From the NCBI GenBank assembly GCA_031425525.1, contig JANPJM010000052.1, positions 42,176 through 106,175 of the forward strand: 64,000 nucleotides of DNA, in the 5' to 3' direction. Of this stretch, positions 1 through 9,085 are shown piece after piece. The notes beneath the pieces were generated by a model, which made no database searches, was not told the DNA's origin, and saw nothing but the letters and a program-made list of their open reading frames with translations. The DNA comes from JANNMJ01 sp031425525 (GTDB lineage Bacteria > Bacteroidota > Bacteroidia > Cytophagales > Hymenobacteraceae). How positions within the stretch are numbered: the first letter of the stretch is position 1; each line of letters begins with the position of its first letter. A program made the position numbers and the translations under genes.

Positions 1-2457
1 GGTCCGGGGCGTACCCGCGACGGCTGGCTGATCGTAGCGCGGCGCGGCGAACTCACGGGCCTGATAGTAGCCGTTGACGGTGGTGCCCCGCCCGACGGGC
101 GCACTGGGCACCACCGTCAGCACCGCCGGCGGCTGATCGAGCCGGAGCACACCCGCCGGCCGGCCGGCAGGGTCGAGCGAAGCCGGACCGCTGCCCGGCA
201 GCGGACTGATCGGTTGATTTGGCTGGTTTGGCTGGGTCGGCTGGCTGGGTGCCGCTGCGATCTGCTTGACACCGTTGACGTAGTACACCGTCCCCGACGA
301 GCGCGAACCCTTGAGGTTGACGCCGCGGTCATCCGACGAAAAAACGCCGGGCTGCGTCGCCACGAGGGTGCCGATCTCGCGGGTGGGTAGCCGCATAACC
401 GCCGCGTTATCTAGAGTGTTGGAAGTCGCATTCTCGCGGTCCACGACGGGGACGCGGTAAGCGCTGACTTGGACTTCGCCTAGCTCCATCGAGGCCTCCC
501 GCAGCTCGGCGTTGAGAAAACGGGTTTTATCCTGCTCCACCGGCACATTCGCGATTCTCGCCGTCTGGAAAGCCATATTGATAAACTCGACCGTGTAGTA
601 TGCTGACACGAGCGGCGAGATGGAGTAGAAGCCGCGTTCATCAGTGGTGGCAAAGCCCTTTACCACCCCGTTATGCTTGACGACCACGTTGGTGCCCGGA
701 ATCGGTACCTTAGTGCCCCTCTCCAACACTTTACCACTCAGTTTGCCGGTGCCGCCGTAGTTCTGTAGAGCGGGCAGGTTCATCGGCTCGGGGGCATCCG
801 CCTGCGCAACGGCCGCCTCCGGCGCGTCCTGTCCGCGAATCCGCTCCCACGTAAAGCGCCGCCAGCCGTGGGTGAGCAGCACCAGGTCGAGGGCTGCCGG
901 GGCGTCTTTCTCGGTGGGGTCGAAGTAGTACTTGGGGTCGCGCACGGCGCGCTTCAGCTCCGACTCGGCCAGCAGCCAGCTCAGGATAGTGCTTTGCTTG
1001 TCGTCGGCGTAGGCGAGGTTCTGGTCATCTACCACACTCACAGCCACGGCGGCCGGCGCGGGGATGCCGCGGCTATCCACGGCCTGAATCGTGAGCTTCA
1101 CCTTCTGGCGCAGGCCGTAGCTCTTGCGCTCGGTTTTCACGGTCAGCTTCAGCTGCCGGTCGGCGTTGATCATCACCAGCCGCTCGGCCCGCGCAATCTG
1201 CCGCGAGTCGAAGAGCGTGATCTGCAAGACCCCGGCCGACAAATCGCCTACCGGGAAGTGCACCCACGCCGCCCGCGGCCCCACCGTCGTGGTCACGCTG
1301 CGCACCACGGCCTCACGCTGGACGCCTACCAGCAACACCCGCTCGGCCACGGTGCCGATGAGGTTCACCTTCACGAAATTCTCGCCCGGCTGCTGCCGTT
1401 CGACCCGCAGCGCGAAACCGCCCGGCAGCGGCTCAGGCACGGCCACCACCGAGTCGGGGGTGTGGGCCGGCGCGGTCAGATGCACGAAGTACTCGCGGCC
1501 GGCGCGTGGCGTGAGGTTGAAGCTCCCGAGGCCGTCGTGCAGCGAGCGAAACGTGGTAAGGCGGGCGCCGCGCTCGTCGGTCACGTAACCCGCGACGTCG
1601 GCGGGCTCGCCGAACTCGTTGGTGGCCCGCACCGCCACCCGGCCCGGCAGCCCCGCGATCAGCTCACCGCCCTCGGGCAGCAGATCGAGCTTCACGCGGT
1701 TGAGCACGATGGGAATTGAGTGCGCCACTGACTCGGTCAGCCCTTCGTGGTCGAGCGTGAGGGTGAGCAGCCCGTCAGCGGCCGTCAAGCGCGCCGGCAG
1801 CCGAAAGCGCACAGCGGCACTGCCGTCGGGCGCTACCGTCACGGTGCCGGTGCCGGCGGGCACGTTCGCCACGCGCGCCTCCCACTGCACTGCCCGCCCG
1901 GCGAGCGCCGCGTTGTCGTTGCCAAATGCTTTGAGGTTGGCGACTACCTCGTCGCCCGGCCCGTAGGCTTTGCGCGCGAAGTCGAGCGTAAGCTTGACGC
2001 GCGGCAGGGCCACGGTCTGCACCGTCAGCACCCGCTCAAACACCGAAGTAGCCGAATCGCGCCGCTCGTACGTGGTGCTGCCCGGCAGCGCCCGCAGGCG
2101 GTAGCGGCCGCCGGGCATCTCCGGGTCGAGACTGAAATCGCCCCGCCCCTGCCCTTGCGCGTCGAGGGCCACCTTGATGCTGCTGCTGACAGTGCCCTTC
2201 GGGTCGAGCAGTTCCACGGTAACGTAATTGGTGAGCGGCGTGGTGCCGGCCTGCCGTCCGAAGGCGCTGAACCACACGGTTTCGCCGGGGGCGTACAGGG
2301 TTTTATCGGTCATCAGGTACACGCGCGGCGTCGGCACCCGCTCACTCAGTTGCGAGAGCTGGTACGAGAGCGTTTGCTGCAGACGCGTCAGCAGCGCCGG
2401 GGGCGCACCCGCAGCCCCCACTACGAGCAGCAATCCCAACAACCCTACGCGCACCAC
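1..2457 (-). CDS. MG2 / TonB-plug surface protein, 3' end outside the window
   Basis: About 819 codons are open on the minus strand and continue past the window edge. After a GTG start (2457 or 2454) comes a hydrophobic signal peptide (VRVGLLGLLLVVGAAG). Then comes an MG2-like beta domain opening 'VYLMTDKTLYAPGETVWF', typical of alpha-2-macroglobulin-related Bacteroidota surface proteins. Near the left edge are a TonB-plug-like stretch (GVNLKGSRSSGTVYYVNGVK), a QPNQPNQP linker and 'GYYQAREFAAPRYDQP', the usual C-terminal signature of this family. An in-frame TAG lies just upstream of the chosen start, so the start is well bounded. The protein is probably periplasmic or outer-membrane associated; its substrate is unknown. 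Not overlapping dnaG, which lies upstream on the same strand. Confidence 0.8.
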   Translation of the reverse strand, partial: MVRVGLLGLLLVVGAAGAPPALLTRLQQTLSYQLSQLSERVPTPRVYLMTDKTLYAPGETVWFSAFGRQAGTTPLTNYVTVELLDPKGTVSSSIKVALDAQGQGRGDFSLDPEMPGGRYRLRALPGSTTYERRDSATSVFERVLTVQTVALPRVKLTLDFARKAYGPGDEVVANLKAFGNDNAALAGRAVQWEARVANVPAGTGTVTVAPDGSAAVRFRLPARLTAADGLLTLTLDHEGLTESVAHSIPIVLNRVKLDLLPEGGELIAGLPGRVAVRATNEFGEPADVAGYVTDERGARLTTFRSLHDGLGSFNLTPRAGREYFVHLTAPAHTPDSVVAVPEPLPGGFALRVERQQPGENFVKVNLIGTVAERVLLVGVQREAVVRSVTTTVGPRAAWVHFPVGDLSAGVLQITLFDSRQIARAERLVMINADRQLKLTVKTERKSYGLRQKVKLTIQAVDSRGIPAPAAVAVSVVDDQNLAYADDKQSTILSWLLAESELKRAVRDPKYYFDPTEKDAPAALDLVLLTHGWRRFTWERIRGQDAPEAAVAQADAPEPMNLPALQNYGGTGKLSGKVLERGTKVPIPGTNVVVKHNGVVKGFATTDERGFYSISPLVSAYYTVEFINMAFQTARIANVPVEQDKTRFLNAELREASMELGEVQVSAYRVPVVDRENATSNTLDNAAVMRLPTREIGTLVATQPGVFSSDDRGVNLKGSRSSGTVYYVNGVKQIAAAPSQPTQPNQPNQPISPLPGSGPASLDPAGRPAGVLRLDQPPAVLTVVPSAPVGRGTTVNGYYQAREFAAPRYDQPAVAGTPRT

Positions 2458-2563
2458 GCGCGGCCGAAAGCGGTGACGAAGATCCGGTCGCGCGCGCCCC
2501 TACCCGGCCCTCGACAAACTTACTGATTTACGCCTTACCCCACAAACCAGGCGAGACCCCTAC

Positions 2564-4606
2564 CTACACAATCACCCGGCCCAGTAAATCAGCCAATTGC
2601 GCTTTGATGCGGGTGAGCTGCTGAATCTCGGTCATGAGGTAAAGTTGCTCGTCGAATTCGACGGCGCGCGGGAGTTGGGCGGCCAGCTCGGCAATCTTGT
2701 CTTCGAGCAGGCAGAAGCTCATGCGGTACACGGCCTGGTCGGCGGCGGCTTGCAGTACGGCGGCCTCGTCGGGTACTTCGATGTGGAACTTGCTGGCCCA
2801 CTGCTCGCTCAGGCCCCAGCGGTCGGTTTCGGCGAGGCGGTCGATGGTGAAGGAGCGGATGGTGGCGCTGGGGTGGTCGCGGAAATAGCCGATTTCGGGT
2901 AACGTCCCTTGCGCGATGGCGGCGCGCACTTCGGTGGCGATCTGCCGGCACAGCACATCGCGGAACGTGGTGCCGTTGCCTTCGAGCAGCCCCAGCAGGT
3001 AGGGCGCCAAGAGCCACTGCTGCCCGTCGGGCGCGGTTACGGTATGGTCGGCGTAAGACAGAATCAGGCGGATGACTTCGCGCTCCAGGCGTTCGTAGGC
3101 GGGCGCTTCGATTAGCTCCAGCTCGCCGTCTGGGCCGATCTGTAAGCCCTGCTCTTCGGGGCTGATGCCGTAGGCTTCGGGCGGCAGGTTGGTGGGGCGG
3201 CCATCGGCAGCGGTGGGCGCGGTAGAGGGGCCGATAGCGGGCGGGCGCTGCCCCCCACCGGCCGGGCCTACCGGGCGGCTCTGCTCGCGCGCAATCTTGT
3301 TGTAGGCGGTGAGCAGCACGTCTTCGGGCATCCCGAACAGCCGCGCGCACTCCTGAATGAACACCGAGCGCTTGATCTCGTCCTGCACCCGCGCGATGGA
3401 CGCGAGGACATCGCGAATGGCATCGGCCTTGAGCGTAGGGTCGGTAGCGGCCTGCTGCTGCCAGGCGCGCGCCTTGAACGTGATGAAATCCTGGGTATTC
3501 GCCGCCAGATGCGCCCGAAACGCCGTATCGCCCTGCTTCTGAATGAACGAATCGGGGTCTTCGCCCGCCGGTAGCGGGCACACCCGCACGTTCAGCCCGC
3601 CCGCCAGCAGCAAATCGACGCCCTTCTTGGAGGCTCGCAACCCGGCAGCGTCACCGTCGAGCAGCAGCGTGACATTCTTGGTGTAGCGCGCCAGCAGCCG
3701 CACCTGGTTTTCGGTGAGGGCCGTGCCGCTGATGGCCGCCACGTTGCGCACGCCACCCTGCCAGAGCGAAATGACATCGAGGTACCCTTCGACGAGGTAA
3801 ATAACGTCCTCCTTGCGTACTGCCTCGCGGGCCTGGTAGAGGCCGTACAGGACATCGCCCTTGTGGTAAATCGCCGATTCGGGCGAATTGAGGTACTTCG
3901 CGCCCGCTTTATCATCGCGCCGTAGGGTGCGCGCCCCGAAGCCCACCACCCGCCCGGAAGCGTTGTGGATCGGGAACATCACGCGGCCCCGGAAGCGGTC
4001 GTAGCGGCGGTCGGAATTGTCTTCCCGTGTTACCACCAAGCCCGTCGCTTCCAGATACTTCGCTTGGTAGCCGGCCCGTTGGGCCGCGAGCAGCAGCGCA
4101 TCCCACTGATCCAGCGAATATCCCAGCTCAAACGCGTCCTGCGCGGGCCGCTGAATGCCGCGCTCGCGCAGGTAGGCGCCGCCGATGCCCTGGCCTTCGT
4201 CGGAGGCGGTGAGTTGCTGCTTGAAAAACTCCTTGGCCCAATCGGTCAGAATGAACAGCGAATCGCGTTCCTGCTGCTGCGCGATTTCCTCGTCCGACTT
4301 CGGCACATCCGATTCCGGGATCGAAATGCCGTACCGCTTGGCGAGCCAGCGCAACGCTTCGGGGTACGAAACCTTCTCGATTTCCATCACGAAATCGACC
4401 ACCGAACCCGATTTCTGACAGCCGAAGCACTTGAAGAACCCCTTGGCAGGCGCCACGGAGAACGATGCCGTTTTTTCGTCGTGAAACGGGCACGGCGCCC
4501 ACAGATTCTGCCCCTTCCGCCGGAGCGTGACAAACCCGCCCACCACCTCCGTAATGTCGGCGGCGAGCTTGATTTGGTCGATTACTTCGGGCGGGATGCG
4601 GGACAT
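2564..4606 (-). CDS. dnaG: DNA primase DnaG
   Basis: Primase that makes RNA primers at the replication fork, about 680 aa, the normal bacterial length. The N-terminal CHC2 zinc-binding domain shows C39, H42, C60 and C63. The central TOPRIM catalytic core has the acidic E of 'LVEGYLDVI' (about residue 273) and the DxD of 'LLLDGDAAG' (about 317-319). A Pro/Gly-rich linker (about 430-480) precedes the C-terminal helicase-binding region. ATG at 4606 is preferred over the TTG directly before it. Same strand as the TatD-like gene but separated by a 162-bp inverted repeat, so the two are probably transcribed separately. Confidence 0.97.
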   Translation of the reverse strand: MSRIPPEVIDQIKLAADITEVVGGFVTLRRKGQNLWAPCPFHDEKTASFSVAPAKGFFKCFGCQKSGSVVDFVMEIEKVSYPEALRWLAKRYGISIPESDVPKSDEEIAQQQERDSLFILTDWAKEFFKQQLTASDEGQGIGGAYLRERGIQRPAQDAFELGYSLDQWDALLLAAQRAGYQAKYLEATGLVVTREDNSDRRYDRFRGRVMFPIHNASGRVVGFGARTLRRDDKAGAKYLNSPESAIYHKGDVLYGLYQAREAVRKEDVIYLVEGYLDVISLWQGGVRNVAAISGTALTENQVRLLARYTKNVTLLLDGDAAGLRASKKGVDLLLAGGLNVRVCPLPAGEDPDSFIQKQGDTAFRAHLAANTQDFITFKARAWQQQAATDPTLKADAIRDVLASIARVQDEIKRSVFIQECARLFGMPEDVLLTAYNKIAREQSRPVGPAGGGQRPPAIGPSTAPTAADGRPTNLPPEAYGISPEEQGLQIGPDGELELIEAPAYERLEREVIRLILSYADHTVTAPDGQQWLLAPYLLGLLEGNGTTFRDVLCRQIATEVRAAIAQGTLPEIGYFRDHPSATIRSFTIDRLAETDRWGLSEQWASKFHIEVPDEAAVLQAAADQAVYRMSFCLLEDKIAELAAQLPRAVEFDEQLYLMTEIQQLTRIKAQLADLLGRVIV

Positions 4607-4618
4607 CAATAAGGTTTT

Positions 4619-4780
4619 GTCATTGCGAGGAGGAGGCTTGGAGTTTACCCTGAGGAACGAAGGGCCGACGTGGCAATCTCGCAGCGAGCGTGCGCGGCGG
4701 TTGAGCCGCGCCGGGCAAAGCGCGAGATTGCTTCGTCCCCCACGTTCCTCGGGACAAGCTCCAAGCTTCCTCGCAATGAC
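4619..4780. repeat. 162-bp foldback (inverted) repeat
   Basis: The ends are exact inverted copies (GTCATTGCGAGGA ... TCCTCGCAATGAC). Inner parts also pair imperfectly, for example GGCAATCTCGC against GCGAGATTGC and GGCTTGGAG against CTCCAAGC. It fills nearly all the space between dnaG and the TatD-like gene. A half copy lies at 37118-37155, so this is a dispersed element without coding capacity. It could act as a hairpin between transcription units. Confidence 0.8.
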
Positions 4781-4786
4781 AAACTT

Positions 4787-5560
4787 TTAGGAGTTTAGTG
4801 CGAAAAGTTTATCAGCATTCAGCGTCGTTATCTCAGCCACTTCTTCCACCGAAAGCCCCACCAGCTCCGCTACCCGCGCGGCCACGAGCGGCAAATACGC
4901 CGGTTCGTTGCGTTTGCCCCGGTGCGGCACAGGCGCGAGGTACGGGCAATCGGTTTCGAGTACCACGTTCGCCAGTCCCAGTTGCGGCAGTACTTGATCG
5001 AGGCCGCCGTTTTTGAAGGTTGCCGTGCCACCGATTCCTAACTGAAAACCGAGCGCAACTACCTGCCGCGCCTCGTCGAGCGTGCCCGAAAAGCAGTGAA
5101 AAACGCCCGTGAGCGAGCCGTCCTGCGCTTCGGCTACGAGAGCAGCGGTTTCGGCGAAGGCGCTGCGGGTGTGCAGCACAATCGGGATTTGATACTGTTT
5201 GGCCCACGCCAATTGCGTACGCAACGCCACCTGTTGGGCCGCGAGGGTGGTTTTATCCCAGTACAGATCAATCCCGGTTTCGCCGATGGCCACCCACGGG
5301 CGGCGGCCCAGCCAGGTTTCCACCACGGCCAACTCGGTTTCAAAACCATCCTTTACCGAACACGGGTGCAGCCCGATCATGGCGCGGCAGAGGTCGGGGT
5401 AGCGGCTTTCGCAATCGAGGAGCGCGTCGATACTCGTCGAGTCGATGTTCGGGAGCAGCACGTGGGCCACCCCCGCAGCGCGGGCGCGGTCGGCGGCGGC
5501 GGCGCGGTCGCCGTCGAATTGGGCCGAGAAAAGGTGGCCGTGGGTATCGATCAGTTTCAT
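4787..5560 (-). CDS. TatD family metal-dependent hydrolase
   Basis: Predicted TIM-barrel metal-dependent DNase/hydrolase of about 257 aa, the usual TatD length. Metal-binding features are visible: 'DTHGHLF' (H7, H9), 'GETGIDLYW', 'VLHTRSAF', 'HCFSG' and 'LETDCPYLAP'. The ATG at 5560 puts the conserved beta strand (MKLIDTHGH) at the N terminus; the open frame extends 20 codons further upstream without family character. TatD proteins are linked to 3'-5' exonuclease activity and DNA quality control; the exact substrate here is not known. Divergent from the yfiT-like gene. Confidence 0.9.
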   Translation of the reverse strand: MKLIDTHGHLFSAQFDGDRAAAADRARAAGVAHVLLPNIDSTSIDALLDCESRYPDLCRAMIGLHPCSVKDGFETELAVVETWLGRRPWVAIGETGIDLYWDKTTLAAQQVALRTQLAWAKQYQIPIVLHTRSAFAETAALVAEAQDGSLTGVFHCFSGTLDEARQVVALGFQLGIGGTATFKNGGLDQVLPQLGLANVVLETDCPYLAPVPHRGKRNEPAYLPLVAARVAELVGLSVEEVAEITTLNADKLFALNS

Positions 5561-5667
5561 ATCCGAGCGCAAAGGTCGATAGGTAGCCGCCACTGCGCCA
5601 GTGCCGGACTCGGCGACCATCCTGTAAATGTATCCGTTGTAAAAGTTTGCTTATTTACACGCGCTGG

Positions 5668-5734
5668 TTTTACACCTCTGTAAAATTTGCTTCTGTAAAA
5701 GAGCGAGATTTTACACGAGCAAATTTTACAGAGG
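5668..5734. promoter_or_regulatory. Nested AT-rich dyads, candidate operator
   Basis: A perfect 18-bp dyad TTTTACA-CCTC-TGTAAAA (5668-5685) overlaps a perfect 17-bp inverted repeat (CCTCTGTAAAATTTGCT, 5675-5691, with its complement at 5718-5734). Further TGTAAA/TTTACA copies lie around 5624-5715. The block is far more AT-rich than its surroundings and sits between two divergent genes, as expected for a repressor operator. Which regulator binds is unknown. Confidence 0.5.
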
Positions 5735-5784
5735 GCCTCTGCGCACCCGGCTTCGAGTGCGCCGCAGGTTGCTGTACGCAGTAT

Positions 5785-5812
5785 TTGCGCGCCGCCCACG
5801 GTCGTACGTTTG
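5785..5812 (+). promoter_or_regulatory. Possible promoter of the yfiT-like gene
   Basis: TTG at 5785-5787 and TACGTTTG at 5805-5812 match the Bacteroidota -33 and -7 elements with a 17-bp gap. Only five bases separate the -7 box from the ATG, so this promoter would give an essentially leaderless mRNA. The assignment is weak. Confidence 0.3.
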
Positions 5813-5817
5813 CCCTT

Positions 5818-6327
5818 ATGAACCCCCTCGCCTACCCCATCGGTAAATTCGACCTGTCGGCGCCGTTTTCCGTCGCCGACCGCCACGCCGCCGTGCAGGA
5901 CATTGCCACACTACCCGCCCGCTTCCGGGCCGCCGTGGCGAGCCTCACCGGCACCCAACTCGACACCCCCTACCGCCCCGGCGGCTGGACAGTGCGCCAG
6001 GTCGTGCATCACGTGCCCGATTCGCACCTCAATGCCTACGTGCGGTTCAAATTGGCGCTGACCGAAGACCGACCGACCATCAAACCCTACGAAGAACAGC
6101 TTTGGGCCGAGCTACCCGATTCGCGCCTCCCCATCGAGCCGTCGCTAATGCTCCTCGAAGGGCTGCACACGCGCTGGACGGCCCTCCTCGAAAGCCTGAC
6201 CGAGGCGCAATGGCAGCGCCCTCTGCATCATCCGGCCCTCGGCGAAGTGGTGTTGCACCCGTACGCCGGGCTGTACGCGTGGCACGGGCGGCATCATTTG
6301 GCGCACGTGGGGTTGGTTGCGGGTTAG
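5818..6327 (+). CDS. YfiT family bacillithiol transferase-like (DinB fold)
   Basis: About 169 aa. The start 'MNPLAYPIGKF' and the block 'YRPGGWTVRQVVHHV', followed by 'NAYVRFKLALTED', are typical of the YfiT branch of the DinB four-helix-bundle superfamily (putative metal-dependent hydrolase or thiol transferase). The metal-binding histidines would be those of VVHHV and of 'WHGRHHLAH' near the C terminus. ATG 5818 is chosen because upstream in-frame sequence runs through the AT-rich dyad block and has no family character. The true thiol substrate in this organism is unknown. Divergent from the TatD-like gene. Confidence 0.85.
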   Translation: MNPLAYPIGKFDLSAPFSVADRHAAVQDIATLPARFRAAVASLTGTQLDTPYRPGGWTVRQVVHHVPDSHLNAYVRFKLALTEDRPTIKPYEEQLWAELPDSRLPIEPSLMLLEGLHTRWTALLESLTEAQWQRPLHHPALGEVVLHPYAGLYAWHGRHHLAHVGLVAG

Positions 6328-6348
6328 GTCGTTTCGAGTAATGCCTTT

Positions 6349-6501
6349 CGCGCGGGGCTCTGCCCCGTGTGTCGTATTCTCGGGCCTCTGGCCCGCCAGT
6401 AGCCTGCCGCGTTAGCCTGCGCTGCACCTAACCGGTCAAGTCGCGCGGCGGGTCGGGGCTGGAGCCCCGGGAATAGCCCGCACGGGGCAGAGCCGCGCGC
6501 G
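6349..6501. repeat. Inverted repeat between convergent genes
   Basis: CGCGCGGGGCTCTGCCCCGTG (6349-6369) and its near-perfect complement (6481-6501) frame 111 bp of noncoding sequence between the yfiT-like gene and the M28 peptidase gene. A related fragment (CACTGCCCCGTGCGG) lies near 31500, again between convergent genes. Probably a dispersed hairpin element that may end transcription from both sides. Confidence 0.6.
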
Positions 6502-6526
6502 AAACCCGAAACGAGAAACCCGCCCC

Positions 6527-7993
6527 CTACAGCCCGCGCTCCGAAATCAGCCACACCAGCGCGGCCATCGCGGCGCCACCCAACTCCAACTCGCGGCGGT
6601 TTACGGCCTCGAATACGTCGTTGGCGGCGTGGTGGAGGTCGAAATAGCGCTGCGAATCGGGGTTGAGGCCAATCAGCACCGTGCCTTGCGCGGCGAGGGG
6701 CTCGATGTCGGTGCCGCCGTGGCCGGCCCCGATGTTGTCCACGAGGTACGGCGCCAGTAACGGGCGCCACTTTTGAACCGCCGCGACGGTTGCCGCCGAG
6801 CCTTCCACCGAAAAACCGCGCGGCGTAAACCCGCCGCCATCGCTCTCGATGGCGGCTAAGGGGCGCCGCCGCGCAGTTTCCATCTTCGCCTGACGGGCGT
6901 ATTCCTGGGCGCCGCGCGTACCGTTTTCTTCGTTGGCAAACAGCACGGCGCGCACCGTGCGGGCGGGGCGGCGGCCACCGGTTTTCAGCAGCCGCAGCAC
7001 TTCGATGGATTGCACGCAACCGGTGCCGTCGTCGTGGGCGCCCTCGGCCAAATCCCAGGAATCGAGGTGGCCGCCGACCAGAATGACGTCTTGCGGCCGG
7101 GTGGCGCCGCGCACTTCGCCTACCACGTTGAAGCTCGGCGCATCGGGCAGCGTGCGGCAATCCATCCGTAGCTCAAATTGCAGCGTAGGCGTGGTTTTGA
7201 GCGCCGCGCTGAGTTGATCGGCGGCGGCGGTGCTGATGGCGGCAGCCGGAATTTTGGTCACGCTTTCTTCGTAACGCATCGCGCCGGTGTGCGGCAAATC
7301 ATCGTTCCGCAAACTCATCGAGCGCACCAACACGCCCACCGCGCCGCGCTTGGCCGCCTCGATGGCACCCCGCCCCCGCTGCCCGACGGCTCCGCCATAC
7401 GCCGCGCCCGTGCTGACGTGGCGCGGCTCCATCGACCGGTTGAAGAACACGATTCGGCCCTTGACGGCGCTTTCCGGCAGGGCCGCCAACTCCTCAAACG
7501 TGCGTACCTCGACCACGGCCGCCGTGAGTTTGCCGCCCGTGCCCACCGAGCCGCCCAAGGCGCAAACGGGCACTTTGGCGAGGCCCGTTGCGCCCAGCAC
7601 GCGGGCCGTTTCGGCTTTCCCACGCTCCCAGTGCGGTACCATGCAGGGTTGGAGCCAGACCGAATCGGCCCCGGCGGCTTTCATCGCGGCTACGCCCCAT
7701 TCCACGGCTTTGGCGCCCTGCGGCGACCCACTCAGGCGCGGCCCCACCTGCTTACACAGCACGCGCAGGTTCTCGTAGGATTTGCCGTTGGTGAGCGCTT
7801 CGTCGAACAACCGGCGGATGACGACGGAATCGGCGCGGTCGGCGGTGGGCAGCGCGGGCGTGGTGGCGACGGGCGGCGCGGCAGCAATGCGCTCGGCGCG
7901 CGATTGGGGCGGTGCCGAGGCGGTTTGCGCGCCGGCGGCCAAGGGTAAAGCAGGTGTCAGGCAAAGCGCCAAACGAGTCAGGAAATGAGACAC
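6527..7993 (-). CDS. Secreted M28 family metallopeptidase (carboxypeptidase Q-like)
   Basis: Zinc exopeptidase of 488 aa. Residues 1-22 form a signal peptide (LALCLTPALPLAAGAQ). A PA-type insert (about 130-260) precedes the catalytic M28 core. Probable di-zinc ligands are visible: H309 in 'GGHLDSWD', D321/322 in 'GAHDDGTG', E355/E356 in 'FANEENG', D385 in 'IESDGG', and a His in 'YFDLHHAAND' near the C terminus. It probably trims peptides in the periplasm or outside the cell. A TACTTTTG -7 box lies about 50 bp upstream. Confidence 0.9.
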   Translation of the reverse strand: MSHFLTRLALCLTPALPLAAGAQTASAPPQSRAERIAAAPPVATTPALPTADRADSVVIRRLFDEALTNGKSYENLRVLCKQVGPRLSGSPQGAKAVEWGVAAMKAAGADSVWLQPCMVPHWERGKAETARVLGATGLAKVPVCALGGSVGTGGKLTAAVVEVRTFEELAALPESAVKGRIVFFNRSMEPRHVSTGAAYGGAVGQRGRGAIEAAKRGAVGVLVRSMSLRNDDLPHTGAMRYEESVTKIPAAAISTAAADQLSAALKTTPTLQFELRMDCRTLPDAPSFNVVGEVRGATRPQDVILVGGHLDSWDLAEGAHDDGTGCVQSIEVLRLLKTGGRRPARTVRAVLFANEENGTRGAQEYARQAKMETARRRPLAAIESDGGGFTPRGFSVEGSAATVAAVQKWRPLLAPYLVDNIGAGHGGTDIEPLAAQGTVLIGLNPDSQRYFDLHHAANDVFEAVNRRELELGGAAMAALVWLISERGL

Positions 7994-8042
7994 AGTTGCA
8001 GAGGAAGTGAGCGCAAAAACTGATTGCCGGTTGATGCTGATT

Positions 8043-8050
8043 CAAAAGTA
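8043..8050 (-). promoter_or_regulatory. -7 box for the M28 peptidase gene
   Basis: TACTTTTG on the minus strand fits the Bacteroidota -7 consensus TAnnTTTG. It lies directly after the dps terminator and about 50 bp before the peptidase start. No good -33 TTG is seen at the usual distance. Confidence 0.4.
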
Positions 8051-8056
8051 CGCCCG

Positions 8057-8101
8057 CAAAAAACCCCGCCGAACGCGCTGGGTAGCAGTTCGGCGGGGTT
8101 T
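8057..8101 (-). terminator. Rho-independent terminator of dps
   Basis: A perfect 14-bp stem (AAACCCCGCCGAAC / GTTCGGCGGGGTTT) is followed on the minus strand by a run of T. It lies 18 bp downstream of the dps stop. Confidence 0.85.
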
Positions 8102-8119
8102 CAGCAGTTGAGCAGATTT

Positions 8120-8851
8120 CTACGACAAAAACGCACGCAGCATCCACGCCATTTTTTCGTGCGCTTCCATCATCGCCGTCAGGAAGTCGGCCGTGCCGGC
8201 GTCGTTGAATTCTTCGTCGCACGCGTCCACATCATCGCGCAGGTTTTTGATGATGGCCTCGTGGTCGGCGAGTAGGTTGCGGAGCATGCCGGTAGCGTCG
8301 GGCACCTCGGCGGGGTTTTGCTCCGGCAGGCGCGCGTGCTGCAAAAACTCGCTCATCGAGCCGATGGCGCGGAACCCGAGCGAACGCGTGCGCTCCGCAA
8401 TCTCGTCGATGGCGGCTTCCAGGGCTTTGTATTGCTCTTCAAATACCTCGTGCAGGCTCTTGAAATGCATCCCGGTCACGTTCCAGTGATAGTTGCGGGT
8501 GCGGATATACAGCACGTGTTCATCGGAAAGCGCCTTGTTGAGAATGCGGCTCACCCCGGCGCGTTCGTCGGTAGTGAGGCCGATGTCGGCTTTTTCCATC
8601 CGCACGGCTTCGGCCGCATCGAGGGCGCGGCGGGTGGGCGCGGCGGCTTTGGCAGCAGCTGTAGGTGCGCTGCCGGTGGCGCCGTTAGTAGCGCCTTTGG
8701 TGGCTACGCCTTTAGCAGGGGCATCGGGCTTTTGGGCCGACGCCGCTGCGGGTGCGGCCGTAGCGCGCGCCCCGGCAGCGGTAGCGCGGGGGGTAGGTTC
8801 GCGGTCGGCGCGGTCTGGTTCGGCGGAGCGCTTGGCGGTTGATTTAGCCAT
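8120..8851 (-). CDS. dps: Dps family DNA-protection/ferritin-like protein with long N-terminal tail
   Basis: 243 aa. The C-terminal 150 residues form the Dps four-helix bundle with the ferroxidase motif 'YHWNVTGMHFKSLHEVFEE' and 'DEIAERTRSLG'. Family members store iron and shield DNA under oxidative stress or starvation. The N-terminal ~90 residues are a Lys/Ala/Pro-rich disordered tail (MAKSTAKRSAEPD onward), longer than in typical Dps and probably DNA-binding. ATG 8851 is chosen because the family-like basic tail begins there. It has its own terminator and is divergent from the GAF histidine kinase. Confidence 0.93.
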   Translation of the reverse strand: MAKSTAKRSAEPDRADREPTPRATAAGARATAAPAAASAQKPDAPAKGVATKGATNGATGSAPTAAAKAAAPTRRALDAAEAVRMEKADIGLTTDERAGVSRILNKALSDEHVLYIRTRNYHWNVTGMHFKSLHEVFEEQYKALEAAIDEIAERTRSLGFRAIGSMSEFLQHARLPEQNPAEVPDATGMLRNLLADHEAIIKNLRDDVDACDEEFNDAGTADFLTAMMEAHEKMAWMLRAFLS

Positions 8852-9085
8852 CTGAAATCGAGGAAAAACAGGCAGTTGAATGATGAGACTCGCCCGCGAT
8901 GCGGGTGGCCGGCTATACCGTTCGTCCGGTAAAAAGGTTAGCTGAGTAGGACAGATACCGATATTACCTGCCAACGCTTGGGCAATGGGCAGCCGCCGTG
9001 GCACTTTCACGTTTACGGCCCGCATGACCGTGGCCCGCGTCTACGGCACGGGGCCACCGCTACCGACTTCTCTCCCCTCCTACTT

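Noticed and set aside
868..2526. Long plus-strand open frames opposite the surface protein
   Set aside because: They are antisense to a clear minus-strand family match and have Arg/His/Gln-rich composition typical of shadow frames in GC-rich DNA.
2458..2563. Promoter for the partial surface protein gene
   Set aside because: No TAnnTTTG box could be identified in the short gap after dnaG.
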